From: JAJDFU01 sp964641965
GTDB taxonomy: Bacteria; Bacteroidota; Bacteroidia; Chitinophagales; Saprospiraceae
Direction of reading: 5' to 3'
NCBI GenBank assembly: GCA_964641965.1
Contig: CAZXLD010000019.1
Location: 1 to 64,000, forward strand
DNA length: 64,000 nt
The notes under the pieces were generated by a model. It did no database searches, was not told the origin of the DNA, and worked only from the letters and a program-made list of their open reading frames with translations. The position numbers and the translations under genes were made by a program. Positions 55,653-64,000 of this stretch are shown here, in pieces (within the stretch, counting starts at the first letter, position 1; every line of letters starts with the position of its first letter).

Positions 55653-56345
55653 TTAGGAGGCTACTCTTTGGAGCAAGTTGGGGTCCAGTAATTTGAACTT
55701 TCCACTACCTAATTCAATTTTTCCCTGCCGTTCAAATTCATTGAGCAAAAGGGAAACTGTTTTTCGGGAGCTTCCGATCAGGCTAGCGAGTTCCTCTTGT
55801 GTTAAATCATGAAAAACCCACCCATCCTGCCGGTCTTGATCTTGGGCCCGGTATAAATCGTGCAGGTCTTTGAGCAATTCTTCCAAACGGCGCCGAGCAT
55901 CCTTGAAAAAAAGAATCTCGAGCTTCCGTTCCAAACGCTGAACATTATCCGCTATCTTTTTATGGATCTCTAGCGCGAAGGGCACATAATCCCTGGATAA
56001 TTTACGTGCCTTTTCTGCGGACATTTTACAAATACGAGTATCGTTGGTTACACACTGGGCAAAATCTTTATGCCGGGAAGATCCCAAATAAGATACCTCG
56101 CCCAATAGTTCACCTTTGTGCAGGAAAGCTTTAACATATTCGTTACCCTCCGTATCGTAATATCCCAACTTGACTTTTCCTTCAGCTACCAGATAAATCT
56201 CATTGGCTATCTCATCCTGTAAAAAAATAAATTCATTTTTATGAAAACAGGCGTAGGGGTGTGTTTCCAGATGATTGGCCATTTTATAGGGACAAAGGAT
56301 AGTATACAAATCTACATCCTCAAAATACCAAACCTTCTTTTCCAT
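55653..56345 (-). CDS. Crp/Fnr-family transcription regulator
   Basis: Residues 30-130 are a cyclic-nucleotide-binding-type beta barrel (EIYLVAEGKVKLGYYDTEG, HKGELLGEVSYLG). A dimer helix and winged HTH follow: LTQEELASLIGSSRKTVSLL and LNEFERQGKIEL. There is no Cys cluster for an Fe-S centre. The gene sits directly upstream of the GMC-led gene run in the same orientation and is the natural candidate to bind the dyad between them. Confidence 0.92.
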   Translation of the reverse strand: MEKKVWYFEDVDLYTILCPYKMANHLETHPYACFHKNEFIFLQDEIANEIYLVAEGKVKLGYYDTEGNEYVKAFLHKGELLGEVSYLGSSRHKDFAQCVTNDTRICKMSAEKARKLSRDYVPFALEIHKKIADNVQRLERKLEILFFKDARRRLEELLKDLHDLYRAQDQDRQDGWVFHDLTQEELASLIGSSRKTVSLLLNEFERQGKIELGSGKFKLLDPNLLQRVAS

Positions 56346-56474
56346 GGGTCCGCTGGTTTATTTATTGTAAATAAAAATGGGATAACCCGAGAGCTCGCAA
56401 GCCTTCTCTTCGCTAATGCAGGAATTATTGAAAACCATTGCCATAATTGGAATGACAATTTTACTTAATCTGTA

Positions 56475-57251
56475 TCAGTTTCCAAAGAACAACAAATGCA
56501 AGTCAAATAGCTTGATAATAGCTAATAAAACTACCACAATTAACAGGCGATGAGCCCACACATTCGCCATTGGATGCTTCGCAGCTAAATGTGCAGTTAA
56601 ATAGCCTCCGATCATCTGACTGATCGCCACAATTATTCCGAACTCCCAATGGATCAATCCCTTCCATTGAAACAGGATAACAGCCACCGCTGTATATAAC
56701 CCGGTAACCAGAAGTTTTACGGCATTTCCTTCGATAATACTGTAATGAGCAGCCAGCACCATCACCGCGAGAAAGAAAATCCCCATGCCCATTTGGATGA
56801 AACCACCATAAAAGCCTATGGCCAGAAAAACGGGTACTTTTACCCATGGCGAGAGGCGAAAATTGGGATCCGTATCCCTCAACCAACGTTTTGGTCGTAC
56901 CAGGATTACACCTAGCATGGCGACTAGGAAAAATCGGAAAATGCCCATGAATTGCTCATTGCTCACCATCAAAGCAAGCCCCATTCCGGCAAAAGCACCG
57001 AACACTGTAAGCCAAATGATTTGCTTACTTCTGGCATAATCCAGTTTGCCTTGCCGATAGAATGCCCATGCTCCCGCAGAGGTTTGGGCAAATACACCTA
57101 CCCTATTTGTTCCATTAGCCAAGTTGCCGGGCAAACCCAGCACTTCAGTGAAGATAGTTAGGGTAATGGCAGAACCATTTCCAGCCAAAGTATTGATCGC
57201 ACCGGCAAATGCCCCTCCAATCAAAGCGATCAATAATTCAATCCAGTTCAC
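56475..57251 (-). CDS. TSUP-family (TauE/SafE) membrane transporter
   Basis: The 258-residue protein has about eight hydrophobic segments with the family opening ALIGGAFAGAINTLAGNGSA and a repeated QMGMGIFFLAVMVLAAHYSI in the second half. TSUP proteins move sulfite or other organosulfur and organic anions. Its start overlaps the stop of the epimerase gene by one base. Confidence 0.9.
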   Translation of the reverse strand: MNWIELLIALIGGAFAGAINTLAGNGSAITLTIFTEVLGLPGNLANGTNRVGVFAQTSAGAWAFYRQGKLDYARSKQIIWLTVFGAFAGMGLALMVSNEQFMGIFRFFLVAMLGVILVRPKRWLRDTDPNFRLSPWVKVPVFLAIGFYGGFIQMGMGIFFLAVMVLAAHYSIIEGNAVKLLVTGLYTAVAVILFQWKGLIHWEFGIIVAISQMIGGYLTAHLAAKHPMANVWAHRLLIVVVLLAIIKLFDLHLLFFGN

Positions 57252-57655
57252 TATTCCCGGATGGTCTGGCAGAGTTCTACTAAAACTCCGTTAGCAGATT
57301 TGGGATGGACGAAGCAAACCAATTTATTATCAGCTCCTCGCTTAGGTTGCTCATTTAGCAGGCGAAACCCTTCGTGACGAAGGCGGTCCATCTCAGCCTC
57401 AATATCAGGTACTTCGAAAGCCATATGGTGGATCCCTTCTCCTTTTTTTTCTAAATACCGAGCGATGGCGCTTTCAGAACCGGTCGCTTCCAGAAGCTCA
57501 ATTTTTGCTTCGCCGGTTTGAAAAAAGGAGGTCTTCACCTTTTCCGAAGCCACTTCTTCTTCCTTGTAAGGCCCTACCCCCAAAATACGTTCAAAGAGCG
57601 TATTGGAGGTGGATAAATCTTTGACGGCAATTCCGATATGTTCCAGTTTATACAT
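57251..57655 (-). CDS. mce: Methylmalonyl-CoA epimerase
   Basis: The 134-residue VOC enzyme converts (S)- to (R)-methylmalonyl-CoA for the mutase at 40249. It reads LEHIGIAVKDLSTSNTLFER, AKIELLEATGSESAIARYLE, GEGIHHMAFEVPDIEAEMDR, and NGVLVELCQ. Metal ligands His7, His in GIHHMAF and Glu in VELCQ are present. Confidence 0.92.
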   Translation of the reverse strand: MYKLEHIGIAVKDLSTSNTLFERILGVGPYKEEEVASEKVKTSFFQTGEAKIELLEATGSESAIARYLEKKGEGIHHMAFEVPDIEAEMDRLRHEGFRLLNEQPKRGADNKLVCFVHPKSANGVLVELCQTIRE

Positions 57656-57731
57656 TGGGTGTTGCTTTTTATAAAGGTAAAGGCATATGAACCAGGTCTA
57701 AATGACAAAGCGCACATGGATGCCTGATAGA

Positions 57732-58517
57732 CTACAGGGCAGGTGTTCGCCCCCCATCAACCGCCAAGTTGACCCCATGAATATAGCTTGCTGCAGGGCT
57801 TGCCAGAAAAGCAATTGCAGCAGCCACCTCCCGGGCATCTGCCAACCGCCCTAACGGTACGGTATTCTTTAATCTGGAAACAACTTCTTCAGGTTCAACC
57901 GATTGCCGCTGAGCACTATGCTCGATAATCTCCTCCAGGCGGCTGGTTTGGGTAAGACCAGGAAGTACATTATTGACGGTTATATTTCCTGGACTAATCT
58001 CATTGGCCAACGTTTTAGCCCAATTGGCTACTGCCGCGCGTGTAGTGTTAGAAACACCTAGATTGTCAAGCGGGGTCTTTACGGAGGTGGATATCACATT
58101 AATGATTCTCCCATAATTTTCCTTACGCATAGCTGGCAATACGTGTTGTACCAACAGATGGGAAGCAAACAAGTGTCTTTCCAAAGCCTTTGTAAAATCA
58201 GCTGTTCCAACGCCCAATAACGGCCCAGCAGGAGGGCCACCAGTATTATTGACCAAGATATGGATCGGCCTGGATTTAACGAGCAGCTGAACCTTCCGCT
58301 TTAGATCTGCCAGATCCTGCAGGTCAGCTATCAGAAAGTCGTGTTTTTGTACAGCTACATTTGCCAAGGATGTGACAGCTTCTCCTAGATGAACAGCTGA
58401 CCTGGACAACAGAATTACATTGGCTCCGAGTTCGGCCAACTCCTGAGCTGCGGCTTTTCCGATACCCTTACTTCCACCGCAAACCAGAGCATTCTTTCCT
58501 GACAAGTCTAGGTCCAT
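57732..58517 (-). CDS. Short-chain dehydrogenase/reductase
   Basis: The 261-residue SDR begins MDLDLSGKNALVCGGSKGIG and has NNTGG, a Ser in INVISTSVKTP and the ending SYIHGVNLAVDGG. The usual catalytic Tyr-x-x-x-Lys is replaced by a TTRAAVANWAK-type stretch (Thr-Thr-Arg-Ala in the Tyr region), as in a distinct SDR branch. Activity and substrate are unknown. Confidence 0.83.
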   Translation of the reverse strand: MDLDLSGKNALVCGGSKGIGKAAAQELAELGANVILLSRSAVHLGEAVTSLANVAVQKHDFLIADLQDLADLKRKVQLLVKSRPIHILVNNTGGPPAGPLLGVGTADFTKALERHLFASHLLVQHVLPAMRKENYGRIINVISTSVKTPLDNLGVSNTTRAAVANWAKTLANEISPGNITVNNVLPGLTQTSRLEEIIEHSAQRQSVEPEEVVSRLKNTVPLGRLADAREVAAAIAFLASPAASYIHGVNLAVDGGRTPAL

Positions 58518-58668
58518 AAATTGTTTGGATTATCCAACTTCCTAATTTAGCCCCTTAATGTACAATTAAAAGGTAAAAGTCCGCGTCTACAACTGAGCGG
58601 CCAGGAAGCCCTCCAATTGCTCTCTAGAAAGTGTACTTTTATCCTGCGTGCCGTTCACGCAATCCGTT

Positions 58669-59460
58669 ATGAAGAAAGTTTATTTCGCCTCAGATTTTCA
58701 TTTGGGTGTGGATGCCCGTCATTCAAGCGCAGAGCGGGAGCGACAAATTATCCGCTGGTTGGATCATATTCAACAAGATGCAGCAACCCTGTATCTGGTA
58801 GGAGATCTGTTTGACTTTTGGTTTGAGTATCGCAAAGTGATTCCAAAAGGCTATGTGCGGTTATTGGGTAAACTAGCCGAATTGGTTGACGGAGGGCTTC
58901 CGGTCTATCTCTTCACCGGGAATCACGACATGTGGATATTCTCCTATTTTGAAGACGAGTTGGGAATTCCCACTTACCGGGAACCTATCACCGCCGAGTG
59001 GTATGGAAAACGCTTTTTTATTGGGCATGGAGATGGTCTTGGGCCTGGCGATCACGGCTACAAAATGATTAAAAAAATCTTTGCCAATTCGGTTTGCCAA
59101 CGCCTGTTTGCTGCCATTCCGTCTTCTTTTGGTATTGGTCTTGCTGAGTTTTGGTCACAACGATCTCGATCTACCAATCCTTCTCCTCCAGATTTCTTAG
59201 GACCGGATAAGGAATGGCTCATTCAATTTTGTGAAGAATACCTCACTCGAGCCTACGCAGACTTCTTCGTGTTTGGGCACCGACACTTACCTATTGATTA
59301 TCCTTTAAGCAACAATAAAAGCCGATACATCAATCTTGGAGAATGGCTGAATTACAATTCATATGCGGTTTTTGATGGAGAAGAGTTGTCGGTCCGTTTT
59401 TTTGAAAATGACAAAGGGATATTATTTGGAAATCAAACAACCAGCTTTCAAAGTCTTTAG
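58669..59460 (+). CDS. lpxH: UDP-2,3-diacylglucosamine pyrophosphatase (LpxH-like)
   Basis: This enzyme hydrolyses UDP-2,3-diacylglucosamine to lipid X in lipid A synthesis. The calcineurin-type metal motifs are clear: YFASDFHLGVD, LVGDLFDFWFEY, TGNHDMW, GHGDGLGPGDHGYK and FGHRHLP. The ATG at 58669 starts MKKVYFAS directly at the first strand, so I prefer it to earlier starts. Confidence 0.93.
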   Translation: MKKVYFASDFHLGVDARHSSAERERQIIRWLDHIQQDAATLYLVGDLFDFWFEYRKVIPKGYVRLLGKLAELVDGGLPVYLFTGNHDMWIFSYFEDELGIPTYREPITAEWYGKRFFIGHGDGLGPGDHGYKMIKKIFANSVCQRLFAAIPSSFGIGLAEFWSQRSRSTNPSPPDFLGPDKEWLIQFCEEYLTRAYADFFVFGHRHLPIDYPLSNNKSRYINLGEWLNYNSYAVFDGEELSVRFFENDKGILFGNQTTSFQSL

Positions 59461-60277
59461 GTCAGTACTCCTGTGTTCCTTGCTATGGACATCTATTTTT
59501 AATGGTGCAGTCGGCCAGGATAGTCTGGAGCTAAGGCGTATGGCTACTCTGAAAGGGGATTACAGGTTTTTCACTACTGATCCGCTGCAGCACCTATATT
59601 TGGTCACTTCATCAGAAGAATTGATCAAGTACGATGCCTCCGGAAAAGAGTTATTTCGGTATAGTAATTTCACTTTAGGCCGTTTAGGGCATATAGACGC
59701 TACAAACCCTTTTTCAGTCTTACTATATTACCCTGACTTTCAGGCTGTTGTTTTATTAGATCGCACCCTAAGTCAGGTGGGTGAAATCAACCTTCTCGAA
59801 TTGGACTTGCCCAATACGAATGCAATAGGGCTTGATAGTGATAACTTTATTTGGGTATACGATCCCGTTCGTTTCCAACTAAGGCGATTAAACATCCGGG
59901 GGGAAGTAAATCTTCAAAGTGAAAACCTGGCACTAAGCCTTCCACAGCCTCCAGAAGTGGGTTTTCTGGTAGCCCGTGAAAATCAAATTTTTTTGAGCGA
60001 TTCCACAAAAGGACTTTTCATCCTTGACAATTTTGGCCGACTTGATCGCATTCTACCCTTACTTGGCCTCAGCTTGCCCTCTTTTCAGATTCGAAATCAG
60101 CGAATCATTTTTTTTCAGAACCACAAGTTAAAGCAGGTGCTTCTGCAAAATCTGGCAGAAGAAGAGGCGCTTCTACCTAATACAGTGGGAAAGGCTGTTG
60201 GCTTCAGGCTTGAACAGAATCTACTTTTTGCCTTGTTTACGGACCGTTTAGAGATCTTTCAAATCAAGATTCCTTAG
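59408..60277 (+). CDS. Secreted beta-propeller-like protein
   Basis: Hydrophobic SVLLCSLLWTSIFNGAVG near the N-terminus looks like a signal sequence, here preceded by about 17 polar residues. The rest has repeating strand units (LYLVTSSEELIKYDASGKEL, LDSDNFIWVYDPVRFQLRRL, LSDSTKGLFILDNFGRL), as in NHL/TolB-type propellers. The start is uncertain: the ATG at 59408 overlaps the lpxH gene by 53 bases. Confidence 0.72.
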   Translation: MTKGYYLEIKQPAFKVFRSVLLCSLLWTSIFNGAVGQDSLELRRMATLKGDYRFFTTDPLQHLYLVTSSEELIKYDASGKELFRYSNFTLGRLGHIDATNPFSVLLYYPDFQAVVLLDRTLSQVGEINLLELDLPNTNAIGLDSDNFIWVYDPVRFQLRRLNIRGEVNLQSENLALSLPQPPEVGFLVARENQIFLSDSTKGLFILDNFGRLDRILPLLGLSLPSFQIRNQRIIFFQNHKLKQVLLQNLAEEEALLPNTVGKAVGFRLEQNLLFALFTDRLEIFQIKIP

Positions 60278-60329
60278 GTAGTAAAGAGGTGAGAAACTGC
60301 CTAACACCTTTGTTGCAAGCAATTCAGGT

Positions 60330-61241
60330 TTATTCGGATTCTGAAAGAATGGTCTTGGCTTGTCCTGGCCAGTCATCTTTTTCTATCCGACCAGGGATGT
60401 AACCAATCTTTTGAGTAAGCACCTGGATATCACTTGACGAAAGATCAGCAATTTGCTGAAAAGTGGTGATGTTGACCTCGCTCAGCTTTTGCTGTAGAAA
60501 TGGCCCAATCCCGCTGATCCGGGTCAAGTCATCTTGATCCTCTTTGTTTTCCAGGCTCTGCAATGGCTTCACTTCCGGTGGGATAAAGGCCTGCGGAAAG
60601 CTCACATTTTCTTCACTGGGAATAGATGCCTGTGGACTGTAAGACAAATCGGAAGAAACAGGGCCGGCACTCCTTAGACTGGATAGTTCTTCTGTGATCT
60701 TTTGATTGGAACGCTGCAATTCACGAAGCTGGGCGCTCAATACTTCGAAAGCTTTGGTGATGTTGCCGTCATTTCCCTCTACAGCAAGTAGCTCAGGGTT
60801 CTCTTCGTCCGAAAGTCGTTCATTCCGCGATTTTAAACCCATCACCTGGTCATGCATATCGTCAATGGTACTCAGATAGCCCTGGATAGCTGTTTTAGCT
60901 TCTTCTAATTCTTTTTGGGAACTTTCTAATTCTTTCTGCACAGGGCCGATCCGGGCCGCCATTTTGGTGCGGTCGTCTTTTGCCTTTTGCAATTCAGTCT
61001 CCAACTCATTTTTATTGCGTTCGAGAACATTACTATTCTGGCGCAATTGGTCTATTTCTACCTTTTTCTGGGCAATCTCGTCTTGTAAGATCTTTTCACC
61101 TTTTGCTAAACGGGCATAAGCAGCACCGCGAAGTAGATAGCCGATCAAGACTCCAAATAAAAGTCCAACTAGAATAAAACTCATAAAAATGAGGCTGGCT
61201 TCGTTGGACAAGCCAGCGAAAAAATCTTGGAGGTTATTCAT
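60330..61241 (-). CDS. Membrane-anchored coiled-coil protein with C-terminal helix-hairpin-helix domain
   Basis: A hydrophobic segment (ASLIFMSFILVGLLFGVLIG, about 14-33) precedes a coiled coil to about residue 190 (NNVL-type heptads, KELESSQKELEEAKTAIQ). The C-terminal 65 residues read DDLTRISGIGPFLQQKLSEV, NITTFQQIADLSSSDIQVL: a helix-hairpin-helix fold as in DUF4332-like proteins, possibly for nucleic acid or protein contact. It starts 2 bases after the OmpA-like gene, so the two are probably translated together. Confidence 0.82.
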   Translation of the reverse strand: MNNLQDFFAGLSNEASLIFMSFILVGLLFGVLIGYLLRGAAYARLAKGEKILQDEIAQKKVEIDQLRQNSNVLERNKNELETELQKAKDDRTKMAARIGPVQKELESSQKELEEAKTAIQGYLSTIDDMHDQVMGLKSRNERLSDEENPELLAVEGNDGNITKAFEVLSAQLRELQRSNQKITEELSSLRSAGPVSSDLSYSPQASIPSEENVSFPQAFIPPEVKPLQSLENKEDQDDLTRISGIGPFLQQKLSEVNITTFQQIADLSSSDIQVLTQKIGYIPGRIEKDDWPGQAKTILSESE

Positions 61242-61243
61242 GA

Positions 61244-62107
61244 TTAGCGTGTTTGTGGTGTCAGTTCAAAAGTCACCCGGTCGTTCTTCTCTGCAGACTG
61301 TGGGGAATCCAAGGGTACCAATAATCGATTATTTCCCATACTTTCTACCTCTACTGGTAAAGTTACAGCCAATTCTGCTAATTGATTCCTTGCGCTTTCA
61401 GCCAACGCCAAACCAAGACGGGCACAATCCTGATCAGTTTCTCCGGCGATAGAATGACCTGTTATCCTGATTTTTTCAATGGAATGACCCGCTATATAGG
61501 CTTTTAATTGCCTGGTATACGATTCAAATGCCAGGCTAGGAAGGTAAGATTCGCCGTTAATCGGAAAATTAACGCCCGAGTAGGTCATGTCAACAAGTGT
61601 ATATCGTTCCGGATGGATAGGCTTACCCCAGTTGGGAGGATGGCCAACTTGAAAATGCACAGGCCTGTACTTGGAGGTGCTATCCGAAAGGAAATAATCC
61701 AGATAAATCTTTTCCTCCGGCAATCCTCTTTGAACAAATTGTTGCCGAATCCGGTCTGCCCGGGCCAATCCCAGGTTTTCAAATCTACCTTCCGACAACC
61801 CCATTTCACTTTCCTCATAAAATGAGGTGATCAACAAGGTAGTCTTAGGATCTTGCAACAGGTATTCGGTTAGCGAATCTAAAAAAAGGCGATTGTTCCT
61901 GGAGAGAATTGGTGCAGCACTGTCCTTATTAAATCCAAATTCCTGAAAACCACGGAGGATTTGCCCATTGGTATCCCGCACTACTAAAGTGGCTGATCGT
62001 ATGATCGGCACTTCCGAAGTGCATTCGCCTAGTACCTCACAGACGAAAAACCAACGTGCTGTAAGGAAAAACAACAGAAAGAAAAGAAAAGCCAATAAGG
62101 CTCTCAT
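61244..62107 (-). CDS. OmpA-like envelope protein with two OmpA-type modules
   Basis: One hydrophobic N-terminal segment (RALLAFLFFLLFFLTARWFF) anchors or exports the protein. The first module (about 60-130) contains GLARADRIRQQFVQRGLPEE; the second (about 190-280) contains IRITGHSIAGETDQDCARLG, ending in DRVTFELTPQTR. Both have the OmpA/MotB peptidoglycan-binding pattern. It is translationally coupled to the coiled-coil protein gene. Confidence 0.8.
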   Translation of the reverse strand: MRALLAFLFFLLFFLTARWFFVCEVLGECTSEVPIIRSATLVVRDTNGQILRGFQEFGFNKDSAAPILSRNNRLFLDSLTEYLLQDPKTTLLITSFYEESEMGLSEGRFENLGLARADRIRQQFVQRGLPEEKIYLDYFLSDSTSKYRPVHFQVGHPPNWGKPIHPERYTLVDMTYSGVNFPINGESYLPSLAFESYTRQLKAYIAGHSIEKIRITGHSIAGETDQDCARLGLALAESARNQLAELAVTLPVEVESMGNNRLLVPLDSPQSAEKNDRVTFELTPQTR

Positions 62108-62574
62108 ATCAAGGGATTTTAGGATCTTTTAAAATTACATAAATACGAAAAAGAGGTTGTGAAAACAATTCATCTCTACCTAATGGCAGAACAAGCTTTT
62201 CCTACTACTTCTGACCAAGTTTAAAATGGTATTAAAGTTGGTGATAATACCGTTTTAAAATGAAAATGACGTATGTAAACGGCTTCTTTTTCCCCTACTC
62301 AGCGTTAAAAAGCCTCGCCGTAGCTCAGGCTATGCCTACGTTTTTTGCCTTGATTAGCAGAAAAATAAGCTCGTTTCTATTTGCGACCTTCTCAATTTAA
62401 AACGGTATAAACTATTTTGCTTCTACAGTTTTCATATTCAAATTGGATTAGAAGGCTGTTCAGGCACACCTTGAATCCAAACCCTACCTAAACAGAGGAT
62501 AAAGTCCTTCACCCTTTGTGTAAGCTAACAATGAAATGTTCCGTTATTTTTGTAGAAGTTTAATGCCTTTACGA
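62108..62574. other. Intergenic stretch with MITE copy 3 and an isolated TGGTA end
   Basis: No gene is visible. TTTAAAATGGTATTA (62220-62234) is a lone end like that of the 57-bp element, lying 13 bases before MITE copy 3. TATTTTTG at 62545-62552 is a possible -7 box for the gene at 62575. Confidence 0.5.
62248..62407. repeat. 160-bp MITE, copy 3
   Basis: It is bounded by TACCG and CGGTA with TAA on both sides (62245-62247 and 62408-62410). No differences from copy 2 are visible by eye. Confidence 0.92.
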
Positions 62575-62955
62575 ATGAAACTACGATGTGTAGCGAATAG
62601 TGTGCGCCTTCGGTTGCGCAAATCTGATATAAACCTATTAATAGACCGTCATAAGGTGGAAGAGCGGGTAGAATTCGGTCAAGATACCGTATTCCGGTTT
62701 GCCCTGATGATGCTACCGGGCAAACATTTGACGGCTAGTTTCGATAAGGGCAGAATTCTGATATCGCTTCCCATTTCCAGGGCTGAAGAATGGATCTATT
62801 CCGACCAGGTAGGCATAGAAGAAGAATTGATTCTTCCCGGAGGAAAGCAACTCCATATCTTAATTGAAAAGGATTTCCCTTGTAAAGATAGGGAAGAAGA
62901 TAAAAGCGACACTTTCGAAGAACTGGCAGCTCAACACGAGGCTGATCAGTGCTAG
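62575..62955 (+). CDS. Small conserved-looking protein, unknown function
   Basis: The 126-residue protein starts MKLRCVANSVRLRLRKSDIN. I have seen this opening in a family of small Bacteroidota proteins without known function, but cannot name it with confidence. The middle is strand-rich (VFRFALMMLPGKHLTASFDK, ILISLPISRAEEWIYSDQVG) and the end is acidic with cysteines. An upstream ATG at 62536 adds a poorly fitting extension. It converges with the TolC-like gene; the ends adjoin. Confidence 0.72.
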   Translation: MKLRCVANSVRLRLRKSDINLLIDRHKVEERVEFGQDTVFRFALMMLPGKHLTASFDKGRILISLPISRAEEWIYSDQVGIEEELILPGGKQLHILIEKDFPCKDREEDKSDTFEELAAQHEADQC

Positions 62956-64000
62956 CTAGATCCCCAATTGCCCAGATGCCCAGGTCATGCCGATTTGGGA
63001 AAGGTAGTACTTCCCATAAAGGCTAAACAGCTTGTTGCGTGCTTCGATCAGGCTTTGCTCCCGTGAATTGATCAGGAAAATAGAACTCTCTCCCAAGCGA
63101 AACTTCTCTACCTCAGCAGACAATAGAAAGCGATAATTTTCCACTGCAGACTCAAACAAGCGGATCTGTTCCATGGTAATATCAAATTCGGTTTGAAAGG
63201 CAGCCACTTTGTTTTCAATATCTCGGAAAATAGCTTGCTGATCGCGCTGATTTTGTTCGAATTTTATCTGGTTGATTTGCCGCTTGGCATTTCCCTTTCG
63301 CATCAGTATAGGCCAACCGAATTTGATCCCCCATTTGTAGTTCTGAGCAAATACCGACCCGTTAGTTGGCCCTTCCGAGGTAGGGATTGGAGAGAATGTC
63401 CATCCATCGCCTAACAGGAAATAGTTCACATCCAGTTGCGGGAGCATTTCCTGGCGGCTCATACGCACATCCACATCAAGAGATCCCGCTTTGGCTGCAA
63501 GTTCCAGCATTTTTGGATGTTGATTCAAGGCAGGATTGATTGGAGGAGCCGGAAAGCCACCGCCGTCTTCCATCCAGGCCTGATCAAGGCTCGGGGAATT
63601 CCAGGGAAAGGAAGTTGGAGTAGCAGGATTATTCTGTCCCCAAAAGAAATTGAGCAAAGCAAATTGGGCTTTTTGCTGGGTTAGCGCTGCATCTTGAACA
63701 TCGAGCATCCGATTCTGCACTTGCAAATAACTTTCGGTGGTGTCTACCCCCGGAAGATCTCCAGCAAAGAAACTGGATACAATAGCCTGATGACGAACCC
63801 GAGTAACCTGCAGGGCATTCTCCATTAATTGAAGACGGTTTTCCGCAATCACCCAGTAAATGTAGTGGGATGCGCCTTCGTAAAGGAGGTCATTAATCAG
63901 CATCCGACGTCGGGCCTCTAGTCCGGCTTGCTCAAAACGGGATTTCTGCACTCCGGCACGCCCTGGGTCGAAAACCAGCCCTTGGATCAGAGGTAATTCC
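62956..64000 (-). CDS. TolC-family outer-membrane efflux protein, C-terminal part (5' end outside window)
   Basis: The frame is open through the right edge, so the N-terminus is missing. The visible region shows the outer-membrane-factor pattern of long helices with two barrel strands: LEARRRMLINDLLYEGASHY, then FGWPILMRKGNAKRQINQIK, FQTEFDITMEQIRLFESAVE, NYRFLLSAEVEKFRLGESSI and LINSREQSLIEARNKLFSLY. It is the exit duct for a tripartite exporter whose partners are presumably outside the window. Confidence 0.87.
   Translation of the reverse strand, partial: ELPLIQGLVFDPGRAGVQKSRFEQAGLEARRRMLINDLLYEGASHYIYWVIAENRLQLMENALQVTRVRHQAIVSSFFAGDLPGVDTTESYLQVQNRMLDVQDAALTQQKAQFALLNFFWGQNNPATPTSFPWNSPSLDQAWMEDGGGFPAPPINPALNQHPKMLELAAKAGSLDVDVRMSRQEMLPQLDVNYFLLGDGWTFSPIPTSEGPTNGSVFAQNYKWGIKFGWPILMRKGNAKRQINQIKFEQNQRDQQAIFRDIENKVAAFQTEFDITMEQIRLFESAVENYRFLLSAEVEKFRLGESSIFLINSREQSLIEARNKLFSLYGKYYLSQIGMTWASGQLGI

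Overview
The window comes from a Bacteroidota chromosome, most likely a Saprospiria/Lewinella-like marine lineage (inferred). Evidence: many outer-membrane barrels ending in an aromatic residue, Omp85 and DUF547 proteins, a Bacteroidota-type ParC and GyrB, an ECF sigma factor overlapping an anti-sigma/barrel fusion, and TAnnTTTG-like promoter elements. Most of it (7.4-64 kb) is ordinary chromosome: hemW, parC, gyrB, smpB, tsaE, ald, cysQ, galE, lpxH, methylmalonyl-CoA mutase and epimerase. There is also a run of genes in one orientation (55.5-45.0 kb) for oxidising and hydrolysing a glucoside-type compound.

The left end (0.4-7.4 kb) is an accessory island and the most interesting part. It holds a complete diversity-generating retroelement (DGR): a reverse transcriptase with the DGR signature IGNLTSQ and a YVDD catalytic box; an Avd-like accessory protein; a template repeat (TR, 1921-2046); and a matching variable repeat (VR, 3551-3676) at the 3' end of a large target gene. 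Over 126 aligned bases TR and VR differ at 22 positions, and 20 of these are adenines of the template. The target is a membrane-anchored nSTAND NTPase with a C-terminal FGE/C-type-lectin domain whose last 41 residues are the variable part. It is translationally coupled (ATGA overlap) to a SIR2-like protein with a C-terminal helical effector-associated-like domain. The most economical reading is a self-diversifying sensor/NTPase/effector conflict system. Odd features are the TR nested inside the 3' end of the RT gene, Avd head-to-head with RT, and a SIR2 domain lacking its usual catalytic histidine.

The island is built in layers. Three copies of the same Omp85 gene end lie in direct orientation at 469, 1483 and 7445 and bound two cargo modules: a DUF433/DUF5615 toxin-antitoxin pair and the DGR module. 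The toxin gene is split by a 160-bp MITE with 3-bp TTA/TAA target duplications. Two more copies lie at 27980 and 62248, and a smaller 57-bp element with related ends lies at 23107. Removing the MITE restores a full 118-residue toxin frame.

Remaining layout: 7.4-12.2 kb Omp85 barrel, hemW and a secreted caspase-like protease; 12.2-17.9 kb parC, ECF sigma/barrel and a hydrolase; 18-24.7 kb DUF547 lipoprotein, smpB, S9 peptidase and a ScfR-type regulator; 25-30 kb DUF547-barrel fusion, Omp85 protein and membrane MutS-like ATPase; 30-40 kb gyrB, tsaE-ald, O-antigen ligase, cysQ, galE, two glycosyltransferases and an orphan antirepressor-like gene; 40-45 kb methylmalonyl-CoA mutase, M16 protease and MarC; 45-56.3 kb the sugar/oxidoreductase gene run with a Crp/Fnr gene and a palindrome at its head; 56.5-64 kb TSUP exporter, methylmalonyl-CoA epimerase, SDR, lpxH, envelope proteins and a TolC-like protein cut by the window edge.
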